Below, piece after piece: positions 29,376 to 38,479 of a stretch of 64,000 nucleotides of DNA. Origin of the DNA: Neobacillus terrae (lineage in GTDB: Bacteria > Bacillota > Bacilli > Bacillales > Cytobacillaceae). The notes beneath the pieces were generated by a model, which saw nothing but the letters and a program-made list of their open reading frames with translations, was not told the DNA's origin and did no database searches. A program made the translations under genes and the position numbers. The stretch is from positions 399,580-463,579 of the forward strand of contig NZ_JAAOEO010000002.1 of assembly GCF_011393025.1 (NCBI RefSeq), read 5' to 3'. Positions within the stretch are counted from its first letter, which is position 1; each line of letters starts with the position of its first letter.

Positions 29376-30647
29376 ATGTTTCAACAATTAAAATACGGGG
29401 AGAAGCTTCAGACAATTGTAAAGGATGTTGAGATCCAGATTGCTGAGGTTCATAAAGAGATAGACGGAAGAATTGATACGAATCAATTCAGGGTGTTACA
29501 AAGCTTTCAAAAGCACAGGGTAAGCGACTCGCATTTTATCCCTTCTACCGGTTATGGATACGATGATACCGGAAGAGATACGCTTGAAGCCATTTATGCA
29601 GATGTTTTTGGAGGAGAGGCGGGGCTGGTCCGCCCGCAGATCATTTCAGGGACGCATGCCATATCCATTGCCTTATTTGGCGTATTAAGACCTGGGGATG
29701 AACTTCTTTATATCACAGGAAAGCCTTATGATACCCTTGAGGAAATTGTGGGCATTCGCGGGAACGGAGTAGGTTCTTTAAAAGAATTCGGAATCTCCTA
29801 CAACAGCGTTTCTCTAACAGAAGAAGGCAAAATTGATTGGGGTGCTGTGGCGAACGCAATTAAGCCAAACACGAAAATGATCGGCATACAGCGGTCAAAG
29901 GGTTATGCGGTCAGACCGTCCTTTACGGTAGCAGAAATAGGGGAAATGATTCGTTTTGTAAAAGAAATTAAAAACGATGTAGTGGTTTTTGTTGATAACT
30001 GCTATGGCGAATTTGTGGAGGATATCGAACCATGCCATGCAGGGGCAGACCTGATGGCGGGTTCTTTAATAAAAAATCCCGGCGGAGGAATTGCTAAAAC
30101 AGGCGGTTACATTGTTGGAAAAAAACAATGGGTGGAAGCTTGTTCCTACCGGATGACATCTCCGGGAATCGGTGCAGAAGCCGGAGCGTCACTGTACAGC
30201 CTCCAGGAAATGTACCAGGGTTATTTCTTGGCTCCCCATGTTGTGGGGCAGGCACTTAAGGGAGCCGTTTTTACTGCAGCCATGCTTGAACAACTAGGTA
30301 TGAATTCTTCGCCAAAGTGGAATGCCAAACGGACAGATTTAATCCAATCCGTTCAATTCGATGATAAAGACAAAATGGTGGCTTTTTGCCAGGCAATCCA
30401 ATTTGCTTCACCTGTAAACTCTCATGTGACTCCTTACCCAAGCTATATGCCTGGATATGAAGATGATGTGATCATGGCAGCAGGTACATTTATTCAGGGG
30501 GCAAGTATTGAACTAACCGCTGACGGGCCAACAAGGCCGCCTTTTGTTGCTTATGTTCAGGGAGGTCTGACTTACTCCCATGTCAAAATGGCGGTTTGTC
30601 TCGCACTAAGCTCTTTGGCGGAAAAAGGTTTAATTGATTTAAATTAG
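29376..30647 (+). CDS. ynbB: PLP-dependent YnbB (methionine gamma-lyase/aluminium-resistance family)
   Basis: A 423-residue fold-type I pyridoxal-phosphate enzyme. The cofactor lysine is expected in GSLIKNPGGGIAKTGGYIVG, and SGTHAISIALFGVLRPGDELLY binds the phosphate. The reaction in bacilli is not established; homologues are labelled cystathionine or methionine gamma-lyase-like. It is probably co-transcribed with hflX and precedes glnR. Confidence 0.92.
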   Translation: MFQQLKYGEKLQTIVKDVEIQIAEVHKEIDGRIDTNQFRVLQSFQKHRVSDSHFIPSTGYGYDDTGRDTLEAIYADVFGGEAGLVRPQIISGTHAISIALFGVLRPGDELLYITGKPYDTLEEIVGIRGNGVGSLKEFGISYNSVSLTEEGKIDWGAVANAIKPNTKMIGIQRSKGYAVRPSFTVAEIGEMIRFVKEIKNDVVVFVDNCYGEFVEDIEPCHAGADLMAGSLIKNPGGGIAKTGGYIVGKKQWVEACSYRMTSPGIGAEAGASLYSLQEMYQGYFLAPHVVGQALKGAVFTAAMLEQLGMNSSPKWNAKRTDLIQSVQFDDKDKMVAFCQAIQFASPVNSHVTPYPSYMPGYEDDVIMAAGTFIQGASIELTADGPTRPPFVAYVQGGLTYSHVKMAVCLALSSLAEKGLIDLN

Positions 30648-30701
30648 GTTAACTTAAAGGAGGGCTGCTTAGGTTGTCCTCTTTTTTTATTAATTTTTTC
30701 A

Positions 30702-30752
30702 TGTCAGAAAACCTAACATAAGTTTGACATCTTACCTAACATGCCATATAAT
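30702..30752 (+). promoter_or_regulatory. glnRA promoter with two GlnR/TnrA boxes
   Basis: TGTCAGAAAACCTAACA at 30702-30718 fits TGTNA-N7-TNACA exactly. A second box at 30725-30741 (TGACA-N7-TAACA, one mismatch) covers the -35 element. The promoter is TTGACA (30724-30729), 17-base spacer, TATAAT (30747-30752). This is the classic nitrogen-control layout for autorepression by GlnR. Confidence 0.88.
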
Positions 30753-30785
30753 ACCCCTATAAAGCAGTAAAAGGGAGGAGAAATC

Positions 30786-31193
30786 TTGGCCGGTAATGAA
30801 ATTCGCCGTTCCATGCCGCTGTTTCCCATTGGAATCGTCATGCAGCTGACAGAACTGACAGCCAGGCAAATCCGATATTATGAAGAGCATAAACTGATTT
30901 CTCCCGCAAGAACAGAGGGAAACAGGCGGATGTTTAGTTTAAATGACATTGATAGGCTGCTGGAAATTAAAGACCTGATTGACCGGGGCATAAATATGGC
31001 CGGAATTAAAGAGGTCTTTGCCGTTAAGGAAAACCAGACAGCTACTGCCGAAATGGAAAAGCAGGCAGAAAAAGCAAGGCGCGAATTATCCGATGATGAA
31101 TTAAGAAAAATACTGCGCAGCGAGCTGCAGCATGCTGGAAGATTTAATCGATCATCATTGAGGCAAGGGGATATGTCCCGATTTTTCCAATAG
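30786..31193 (+). CDS. glnR: Transcriptional repressor GlnR
   Basis: A 135-residue MerR-type regulator with the N-terminal winged helix ([27 protein letters not shown]). Its C-terminal tail senses feedback-inhibited glutamine synthetase. The start is TTG at 30786 after GGGAGGAG. It lies upstream of glnA in one operon, with two boxes in its own promoter. Confidence 0.97.
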   Translation: MAGNEIRRSMPLFPIGIVMQLTELTARQIRYYEEHKLISPARTEGNRRMFSLNDIDRLLEIKDLIDRGINMAGIKEVFAVKENQTATAEMEKQAEKARRELSDDELRKILRSELQHAGRFNRSSLRQGDMSRFFQ

Positions 31194-31258
31194 GGAAAAC
31201 ATGACATAGAAGCAAAGCAATTATTCTATTACTTTTTTTAACAGGAGGAATTTAGGAA

Positions 31259-32593
31259 ATGGCAAAGTTTTCAAGAGAAGATATTCAAAGAATAACTAAA
31301 GAAGAAAATGTAAAGTTTATCCGCCTTCAATTTACTGACATCCTTGGAACTATCAAGAACGTGGAGATTCCGGTAAGTCAGCTTGAAAAGGCGCTTGATA
31401 ATAAAATGATGTTTGACGGCTCTTCCATCGAAGGTTTTGTTCGTATCGAAGAATCTGATATGCTGTTATATCCAGATCTTAATACATTCGTAATCTTCCC
31501 TTGGACAGCTGAAAAAGGTAAAGTAGCACGTTTAATTTGTGATATCTATACTCCGGAAGGCGAGCCTTTTGAAGGAGATCCACGTAATAACCTGCGCCGA
31601 ATCCTTGATGAAATGAAAGAACTTGGATTCACAAACTTTAACCTTGGACCTGAGCCAGAATTCTTCCTGTTTAAATTAGATCAAGCTGGGGAACCAACAC
31701 TTGAATTAAACGATAAAGGCGGATACTTTGACCTTGCTCCAACAGATCTTGGTGAAAACTGCCGTCGTGACATCGTTCTTGAGCTTGAGGAAATGGGCTT
31801 TGAAATCGAAGCTTCCCACCACGAGGTAGCTCCTGGACAGCACGAAATCGACTTTAAATACGCAGATGCTTTAACAGCATGTGACCAAATTCAAACTTTT
31901 AAGCTTGTTGTAAAAACAATCGCTCGTAAGCACGGATTACACGCAACCTTCATGCCAAAACCATTGTTTGGCGTAAATGGTTCTGGTATGCACTGTAACC
32001 TTTCATTATTTAAAAACGGCGAAAATGCATTCTATGACACTTCTTCCGAATTGGAATTAAGTGAAAATGCCCGTCAATTTATTGCTGGTATCCTTAAGCA
32101 CGCTCCAAGCTTTACAGCTGTAACAAACCCAACTGTAAACTCTTATAAGCGTCTGGTTCCTGGCTACGAGGCTCCATGTTATGTTGCATGGTCTGCAAGA
32201 AACCGTTCACCACTTATCCGTATTCCTGCATCACGCGGTCTAAGCACACGTGTAGAAGTGCGCAGCGTTGACCCAGCAGCGAATCCATATTTGGCGATGG
32301 CAGTTCTATTAAAAGCTGGACTTGATGGCATCAAAAACAAACTTACTCCTCCAGCTCCAGTAGACCGCAACATCTATGTAATGAACAAAGAAGAGCGCAT
32401 TGAAGAAGGTATCATCGATCTTCCTGCAACTCTTGCACAAGCTCTTGACCAGCTGAAGAAAGACGAAGTTATTGTTTCAGCACTTGGCGGACACATCTTC
32501 GAACACTTCGTGGAAGCGAAAGAGATCGAATGGGATATGTTTAGAACTCAAGTTCACCCATGGGAACGCGAGCAATACATGAGCATGTACTAA
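31259..32593 (+). CDS. glnA: Glutamine synthetase, type I
   Basis: A 444-residue GSI-alpha enzyme that makes glutamine from glutamate, ammonia and ATP. It has the [16 protein letters not shown] segment of the feedback-inhibited Gram-positive class, metal and substrate loops ([21 protein letters not shown]), and the NRSPLIRIP motif. There is no adenylylation loop of the proteobacterial type. CAGGAGG precedes the ATG. It controls GlnR and TnrA by direct contact in Bacillus. Confidence 0.98.
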   Translation: MAKFSREDIQRITKEENVKFIRLQFTDILGTIKNVEIPVSQLEKALDNKMMFDGSSIEGFVRIEESDMLLYPDLNTFVIFPWTAEKGKVARLICDIYTPEGEPFEGDPRNNLRRILDEMKELGFTNFNLGPEPEFFLFKLDQAGEPTLELNDKGGYFDLAPTDLGENCRRDIVLELEEMGFEIEASHHEVAPGQHEIDFKYADALTACDQIQTFKLVVKTIARKHGLHATFMPKPLFGVNGSGMHCNLSLFKNGENAFYDTSSELELSENARQFIAGILKHAPSFTAVTNPTVNSYKRLVPGYEAPCYVAWSARNRSPLIRIPASRGLSTRVEVRSVDPAANPYLAMAVLLKAGLDGIKNKLTPPAPVDRNIYVMNKEERIEEGIIDLPATLAQALDQLKKDEVIVSALGGHIFEHFVEAKEIEWDMFRTQVHPWEREQYMSMY

Positions 32594-32603
32594 GATATTT
32601 TAA

Positions 32604-32638
32604 GAACCCTCGGCACTTTGGTGCTGGGGGTTTTTTTA
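32604..32638 (+). terminator. Intrinsic terminator after glnA
   Basis: AACCCTCGGCAC/GTGCTGGGGGTT hairpin and T7. Confidence 0.88.
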
Positions 32639-32743
32639 TTTTTAAAAAAGAGGTTGAGAGCCGGTACAAGGGGGTAAATTTTAGACAAGCAGTTTACTTA
32701 TTAAAAATTGACCGCTAATGCTGATAGATAGAAGGAGAAAGCG

Positions 32744-34201
32744 ATGAAGAACCAGACGATGATGCAGTTTTTTGAATGGCACGTAGACGCAGACGGAAAC
32801 CATTGGAACAGGCTCAAAGAAGCAGCCGCAGAATTAAAGATGAGAGGAATTGACTCCATTTGGATTCCACCCGCAACAAAAGGCCAGTCAGCAGAGGATA
32901 CTGGTTACGGTGTTTATGATCTTTATGATCTTGGCGAATTTGACCAAAAAGGAACAGTAAGAACAAAGTATGGAACAAAAGAAGAGCTTTTGGCGGCGAT
33001 TGATGAATGCCATATGAACAATATAAAGGTTTGCATGGATATTGTCATGAACCACAAAGCGGCAGCTGATGACACGGAGTTATTTAAGGTTATCGAAGTG
33101 GATCCTCATGACCGAACAAAGGAAATCTCAGCACCTTTTGACATCGAAGGATGGACCAAATTCGATTTCCCGGGCAGAGGTGATCAATACTCAACCTTTA
33201 AATGGAACTTTGAACATTTTAATGGAACAGATTATGATAATAAAACAGAAAGAGTCGGTGTTTACCGGATTTGCGGTGACGATAAGAATTGGAATGAAAA
33301 TGTAGACAGTGAATTTGGCAACTACGATTATTTGATGTTTGCCAATATAGACTACAATCGCGAAGATGTCAGGGAAGAAATGACAAGATGGGGCAAATGG
33401 CTCTATGATGCAACTCATTGTGACGGCTTTCGTCTCGATGCTATTAAACATATAAACCATGATTTTATTAGACAATTTGTTATAGAAATGATGCTTCATT
33501 GCGGAAAGGATTTCTACGTTGTAGGAGAGTTCTGGAATCCTGAGTTGGAGGCATGCCGAAACTTCCTTGATAACATTGAATTTAAAATCGATTTATTCGA
33601 TGTTTCCCTGCATTACAAGCTTCATGAAGCTTCTATAAAGGGCCGTGAGTTTGATTTATCAACGATTTTTGATGACACTCTTGTAAAATCACATCCACTT
33701 AATGCAGTGACATTTGTGGATAATCATGATTCACAGCCGCACGAAGCCCTTCAGTCCTGGGTTGAACCCTGGTTTAAACCGAGTGCCTATGCGCTCATTC
33801 TTCTGCGCCAGGAAGGCTTACCATGCATCTTTTACGGAGATTATTACGGTATCAAAGGGCCTGAACCTCGCGATGGAATGAAGGATATCATCGATAGGCT
33901 TCTCTATGCAAGACAGTTTAAAGCCTACGGAGAACAGGTAGATTACTTTGATCATTCAAATACCATTGGATGGGTGCGGAAAGGAATCCCTGCCGTGCAG
34001 AACTCAGGTTGTGCTGTTGTAGTATCCAATGGTGACAATGGTGAAAAAACAATGAATGTAGGCGAGGAACGAGCTGGCGAAGTGTGGGTTGATATCACCC
34101 ATTCAAGGGAGGAGAAAATTACAATCGGGGAGGATGGCAGTGCCACATTCCCGGTAAATGGCGGCTGCTTGTCCGTATGGGCTGTGTGTGAGCAGGAATA
34201 A
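32744..34201 (+). CDS. Alpha-amylase, cytoplasmic GH13 type
   Basis: A 485-residue glycoside hydrolase family 13 enzyme without a signal peptide, so it probably works on intracellular glycogen or maltodextrins. Catalytic residues sit in GFRLDAIKHI (nucleophile Asp), VGEFW (acid/base Glu) and FVDNHDSQP (third Asp). A C-terminal beta domain ends the protein. AGAAGGAG precedes the ATG. It resembles the GH13_5 amylases found in many bacilli. Confidence 0.93.
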   Translation: MKNQTMMQFFEWHVDADGNHWNRLKEAAAELKMRGIDSIWIPPATKGQSAEDTGYGVYDLYDLGEFDQKGTVRTKYGTKEELLAAIDECHMNNIKVCMDIVMNHKAAADDTELFKVIEVDPHDRTKEISAPFDIEGWTKFDFPGRGDQYSTFKWNFEHFNGTDYDNKTERVGVYRICGDDKNWNENVDSEFGNYDYLMFANIDYNREDVREEMTRWGKWLYDATHCDGFRLDAIKHINHDFIRQFVIEMMLHCGKDFYVVGEFWNPELEACRNFLDNIEFKIDLFDVSLHYKLHEASIKGREFDLSTIFDDTLVKSHPLNAVTFVDNHDSQPHEALQSWVEPWFKPSAYALILLRQEGLPCIFYGDYYGIKGPEPRDGMKDIIDRLLYARQFKAYGEQVDYFDHSNTIGWVRKGIPAVQNSGCAVVVSNGDNGEKTMNVGEERAGEVWVDITHSREEKITIGEDGSATFPVNGGCLSVWAVCEQE

Positions 34202-34216
34202 ATGTTTGGTTCGGTG

Positions 34217-34241
34217 AGGCGTTCCTTTGGGACGCCTTTTT
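34217..34241 (+). terminator. Intrinsic terminator after amylase
   Basis: AGGCGTTCC/GGGACGCCT hairpin, T5. Confidence 0.8.
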
Positions 34242-34416
34242 GACATACGTTACGGGGTATTTTGAGGTGGTAATACTAATTTATAATGGGTTTTTATAAA
34301 AAAATGTATTCAACATGAGACATTTTTGATAGAAAAAGAGTTTTTTAGTTTAATATTCAATACTTTTAATAAAGAAAAAGAGTTTTTCGTTGGTTATACC
34401 CTCTGGGTAGAGAAGA

Positions 34417-34508
34417 AATGCCCGAATTTATCGAAGAAATGCCCGATTTTTCTGAGGAAATGCCCGAGTTGATCGAGTAAATGCATGGCTTAGTCTAAGA
34501 ATGCCTGT
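34417..34508. repeat. Tandem array with 21-bp period (AATGCCCGA units)
   Basis: AATGC starts at 34417, 34438, 34459 and 34480 (exact 21-base steps) and again at 34500. The first three units read AATGCCCGA. The array lies after a terminator, like the one at 16751. Both are preceded by a TCGTTGG...GGGTAG segment and followed by a GGTTATA/TATAACC-type segment, so the whole block (about 34388-34530) may be one mobile unit. No gene is supported in 34242-34707. Confidence 0.85.
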
Positions 34509-34707
34509 CTTCATTCGGTTATACCCGAATAAAGACAATTATAAGAACATCTGGTTATTTCTTTGGCAATCCGACTAATATGTACTTCCTGATTGTCTTC
34601 AGAATCAGGTAGTGATAGGGATTTATGATAAGGGGAGGAATCTAGAGGAACAAGTTATTAGGCTGGGGAGGGAAATGGAAGGTGGTATATGTATTTCCCT
34701 ATTATTT

Positions 34708-34914
34708 TTAAAAAGAAGCAGCTGACACTTCCGGAAAGTTTTTTGATCCAGTCAGCAATTGATACTGATAAATAAAATAATCCAGCTCCTGGCTGGCTTC
34801 AACGGTTACTTCGTTAATTAAACCGAGCTGCTGTCCTTTGTCGATTAAATCAATTCTCAAGTATTCGATATAAATCTTTAGTTCAAAAGGAGAAAAAATC
34901 AGTGAGTTTTCCAT
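34708..34914 (-). CDS. Spo0E-like aspartyl-phosphate phosphatase
   Basis: A 68-residue helical-hairpin protein with the family signature SQELDYFIYQYQ. Spo0E proteins dephosphorylate Spo0A~P and delay sporulation. ATG at 34914 was chosen because AAGAGG lies seven bases upstream; an adjacent ATG at 34917 is too close to it. A TCGACA sequence at 35005-35010 is a six-of-seven match to a reverse Spo0A box and may mark feedback control. Confidence 0.8.
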   Translation of the reverse strand: MENSLIFSPFELKIYIEYLRIDLIDKGQQLGLINEVTVEASQELDYFIYQYQLLTGSKNFPEVSAASF

Positions 34915-35192
34915 CATCCAACCTCTTTTTACAAAAATAGACATCCGCACAACTGATTTTACCAAGTTCCGCTCCATTTTGAAACCCTTTATTGTAAACA
35001 AAAATCGACATAATCCATCATTCTTGCTCCGTGCACCGCGCCTTGAGCGCATCCCGCACTCCCTGGGATCAGTAATAAAGATCTCCTGCGCGATTTCTTA
35101 ATCCAATAAGCTTATCTTCAGATTGTCGAAAAGCTGCATGTTTTCTAATCAAAAAAGGATCGGGTCACCATTGAATCTTTTATTCTCAAACA

Positions 35193-35226
35193 GAAAAGGA
35201 TGTCCTTAATTGAGGGCATCCTTTTC
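35193..35226. terminator. Bidirectional terminator
   Basis: AAAAGGATGTCC/GGGCATCCTTTT hairpin with A and T runs on its two sides. It ends the minus-strand coat-like gene. Confidence 0.8.
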
Positions 35227-35249
35227 AATTTTTCTTTTAAACCATTTCA

Positions 35250-35432
35250 TTAATAAGGATGGTGATAACCGCCGCCATAATGGAACGGGCCATGGTGGTA
35301 TCCTACAGGATAGTGTTGTGGGTATGGGTAATAAGGATGGTGATGATGGTATCCATATCCGTGACCATATGGGGGATAACCGTGATGCCAGCTTCCATGT
35401 GGCTGATATCCGGAAAACATATACGGGGGCAT
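35250..35432 (-). CDS. His/Tyr/Pro/Gly-rich small protein, probable spore coat protein
   Basis: A 60-residue protein made almost wholly of His, Tyr, Pro and Gly (for example GYGYHHHHPYYPYPQHYP), with no Cys or Lys. Such composition is typical of small coat or spore-surface proteins that are cross-linked or bind metal. AAGAGGTGAGG precedes the ATG. No homologue is named from memory; the role is inferred. Confidence 0.7.
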   Translation of the reverse strand: MPPYMFSGYQPHGSWHHGYPPYGHGYGYHHHHPYYPYPQHYPVGYHHGPFHYGGGYHHPY

Positions 35433-35539
35433 TTCCTCACCTCTTTTATTTATGGGTTAATTACACAGTATGAATAAAAGGTGAGCCGTGAGTTTGACCA
35501 TTGCTAAAATCGGCGGTTAAGGGAAGTTGGGTTTTATCT

Positions 35540-35827
35540 CTATTTTCCGTGATGATTAGAGCCAAGAACATCAAATCTTCTTATGACAGCATCACCTCCA
35601 TAACCCGCCAGGATCGAAAGGAAGGCCACCTGTACGGGTGAGGTTGGCTCCGCGTAGAGTATAACGAGGACAGAAGCGAGGGATCCCAAAGTCATTTCCA
35701 GTATAAAACCGGGGTACAAAAATTTCTTGGTGCGATAAGGCACTACAAGCTTTCCGTTCTTTCTCACATGACTGCAGATACCGACCATGCCACCTAATAT
35801 GATTGAGAAAGCAATGTTGAAAAACAT
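35540..35827 (-). CDS. DUF4257 family membrane protein
   Basis: A 95-residue protein with three hydrophobic segments (about 3-18, 38-57 and 64-76) and the motif GYGGDAVIRRFDVLG near the C terminus. This fits the DUF4257 family of bacilli, whose function is unknown. The start lies after GGGAGTGTGAGGAG. It lies between the coat-like gene and lexA. Confidence 0.75.
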   Translation of the reverse strand: MFFNIAFSIILGGMVGICSHVRKNGKLVVPYRTKKFLYPGFILEMTLGSLASVLVILYAEPTSPVQVAFLSILAGYGGDAVIRRFDVLGSNHHGK

Positions 35828-36008
35828 GAACTCCTCACACTCCCTTAAGCCTAAATATTTTTGTGACCTAAGGCTATTCGTGTTGTGTGTTCATTATATC
35901 GAAAAAGAAAAGTCTATACATGAGTTAAAATACTGAATTTTCCAAAAAGTAAAATAGTTCTAAATAACTGTATAAAAATACCAATCAGTTAAATTAGAAT
36001 AATTTTAA

Positions 36009-36045
36009 ACAAAAAAGGCGGGCATTTTGCACTGCCTCGCCTTAA
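36009..36045 (-). terminator. Intrinsic terminator of lexA
   Basis: On the minus strand AAGGCGAGGCA pairs with TGCCCGCCTT and T6 follows. Confidence 0.85.
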
Positions 36046-36085
36046 ATCGTTTAAAATCCTGGTTTTTATTATAAAGTCTATCTCC

Positions 36086-36709
36086 CTAGTGAATATCTCT
36101 ATAAACACCAATAACCTTGCCCAAAATAGAGGCATTTCTTACAATAATCGGATCCATGGTTGAGTTCTCTGGCTGTAACCTGATATAGTCCTTTTCTTTG
36201 AAAAATCTCTTACAGGTTGCTTCATCTTCCTCGGTCATAGCGATTACGATATCACCGTTGTTAGCGGTGCTTTGCTGTTTAACAATAACATAGTCGCCAT
36301 CCAGAATACCGGCTTCTATCATACTATTACCCATAATCTCAAGCATGAAGACATGCTCACTTGCTGCAGCGATTCGCTCTGGAAGGGGAAAGTATTCTTC
36401 TATATTTTCAATAGCAGTGATCGGCTGACCAGCTGTTACTTTACCGACAACAGGGACATTAATTACGCTTGCCCTAGGTATGTGCATACTTTCTTCAAGT
36501 TCCAATATTTCGATTGCTCTTGGTTTAGTTGGATCCCTGCGAATAAGCCCTTTGCTTTCCAGGCGGGCCAGGTGTCCGTGGACTGTAGAACTGGAAGCTA
36601 GTCCAACTGCTTCGCCTATTTCACGAACGGATGGCGGATATCCCTTTTTCTTAACTTCCCCTTTGATAAAGTCAAGGATATCCTGCTGCCGCTTTGATAA
36701 TTTTGCCAT
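36086..36709 (-). CDS. lexA: SOS repressor LexA
   Basis: A 207-residue repressor with an N-terminal winged helix ([26 protein letters not shown]) and a C-terminal S24 peptidase domain. The self-cleavage site is Ala93-Gly94 (VTAGQPI), and the catalytic dyad is Ser129 (GNSM) and Lys167. ATG at 36709 is the family start, with GAGGTG upstream; the frame remains open for 45 more codons across the promoter. LexA boxes in the shared promoter region imply autoregulation. Confidence 0.97.
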   Translation of the reverse strand: MAKLSKRQQDILDFIKGEVKKKGYPPSVREIGEAVGLASSSTVHGHLARLESKGLIRRDPTKPRAIEILELEESMHIPRASVINVPVVGKVTAGQPITAIENIEEYFPLPERIAAASEHVFMLEIMGNSMIEAGILDGDYVIVKQQSTANNGDIVIAMTEEDEATCKRFFKEKDYIRLQPENSTMDPIIVRNASILGKVIGVYRDIH

Positions 36710-36743
36710 TTTGATTGCACCTCGTCTGGTTTTTGTTGACTTT

Positions 36744-36850
36744 ATTATAACATGTTCCCATTTTTGATACAAACATAAGTTCGAATATTTTTGTTGACGC
36801 AAAACACATGTTCGATTTATAATCAAATCAGCAAATGCGAACATATATTC
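36744..36850. promoter_or_regulatory. Divergent lexA/yneA promoters with three LexA boxes
   Basis: LexA boxes are CAAACATAAGTTCG (36770-36783), AAAACACATGTTCG (36801-36814) and CGAACATATATTCT (36838-36851). The yneA promoter is TTGACG (36794-36799), 18-base spacer, TATAAT (36818-36823), with the second box between the hexamers. The lexA promoter on the other strand is TTGTAT-N17-TATAAT (-10 at 36744-36749), and its -35 overlaps the first box. Confidence 0.85.
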
Positions 36851-36867
36851 TAATAGAGGTGCTTGAG

Positions 36868-37191
36868 ATGAAGAAAATGTGGAAAAAGTATTCCTATGCT
36901 ATTATTCTTGTAGGTTTAAGCTGTCTATCTGCTTTGGTTCTATCAATTACAATGGATTCTCCGGATGAGAACAATTACATAAAAGTCACTGTTTCTCAAG
37001 GTGATTCAATCTGGAAGATTGCTGATCAATATAAAGAGGAAAACAATATGTCAAAGGATCGCTTTGTAAGCTGGGTAAAGCTCCATAATGAAGTTAATGG
37101 GGACAAGCTTGTTCCTGGCCAGGAGCTTGTTATTCCGGTAAAAGAAGAAATCTTATCTACTGGTGAACTTGCCAGTGCGGCAGGAGAATAA
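36868..37191 (+). CDS. yneA: SOS cell division suppressor YneA
   Basis: A 107-residue protein with one N-terminal membrane segment (about residues 9-28) and a LysM peptidoglycan-binding domain ([17 protein letters not shown] to [11 protein letters not shown]). In Bacillus YneA delays septation during SOS and is degraded afterwards. The ATG at 36868 follows TAGAGGTG. It is divergent from lexA and followed by yneB and ynzC, the normal SOS operon. Confidence 0.95.
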   Translation: MKKMWKKYSYAIILVGLSCLSALVLSITMDSPDENNYIKVTVSQGDSIWKIADQYKEENNMSKDRFVSWVKLHNEVNGDKLVPGQELVIPVKEEILSTGELASAAGE

Positions 37192-37885
<694 letters not shown>

Positions 37886-37887
<2 letters not shown>

Positions 37888-37920
37888 AGACCCTTTGGCT
37901 TGCCAATGGGTCTTTTTTTT
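37886..37920 (+). terminator. Intrinsic terminator after yneB
   Basis: AAGACCC/GGGTCTT stem with inner TTGGC/GCCAA, then T8. Confidence 0.88.
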
Positions 37921-38002
37921 AGTAAAATCAGTTGTCATATTTAGAAAAATAATTTGATCGTGTTGATCTAATAATAGAAACCTCAAGAAAGAAGGGACAA
38001 GC

Positions 38003-38236
38003 ATGCTTTCAAAAGAGAAAATGAAAAGAATAAATGAGTTAGCGAAAAAAGCAAAGGAAAGTTCACTTTCTGAAGCTGAGGCTAAGGAACAATCTGCCCT
38101 TAGAAAGGAATATCTTCAGACCTTTCGCTCGTCCATGCTGGATACTTTAACGAATACAAAGATTATTGATCCGGAAGGCAATGATGTAACACCTGAAAAA
38201 CTGAAGCAGCGCAAGAGAAATCAAAAACTTCATTAA
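38003..38236 (+). CDS. ynzC: DUF896 protein YnzC
   Basis: A 77-residue helical-hairpin protein of the DUF896 family (IN ELAKKAKESSLSEAEAKEQSALRKEYLQTFR region). In B. subtilis ynzC belongs to the SOS yneA operon; its function is unknown. AGAAGGGA precedes the ATG. Here a terminator separates it from yneB, so it may also have its own promoter. Confidence 0.93.
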   Translation: MLSKEKMKRINELAKKAKESSLSEAEAKEQSALRKEYLQTFRSSMLDTLTNTKIIDPEGNDVTPEKLKQRKRNQKLH

Positions 38237-38479
38237 TGAGTAGGGGTACAGAAATGTACTCCTTTTTTTTTTTTCATAAAATTGTTCTGTTTGTGCCATG
38301 ATAAAGAGGGAATAGGCAATAATGACTAATATTTTACAGATTTTAACTTTAAATTTAAACATGACAGCCTTGGTTTAAAGTGGCTGCGCTTACAACATTC
38401 ACTTTTGTTGTATTAATTGCTTTAGACCTATAATATAAGGATGTAACCAATATCCAAGGTTAAAGAAAGGATGTAATTT

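Noticed and set aside
36710..36844. A 45-residue extension of LexA
   Set aside because: It crosses the lexA promoter and LexA boxes; the family starts at MAKLSKRQ with GAGGTG upstream.
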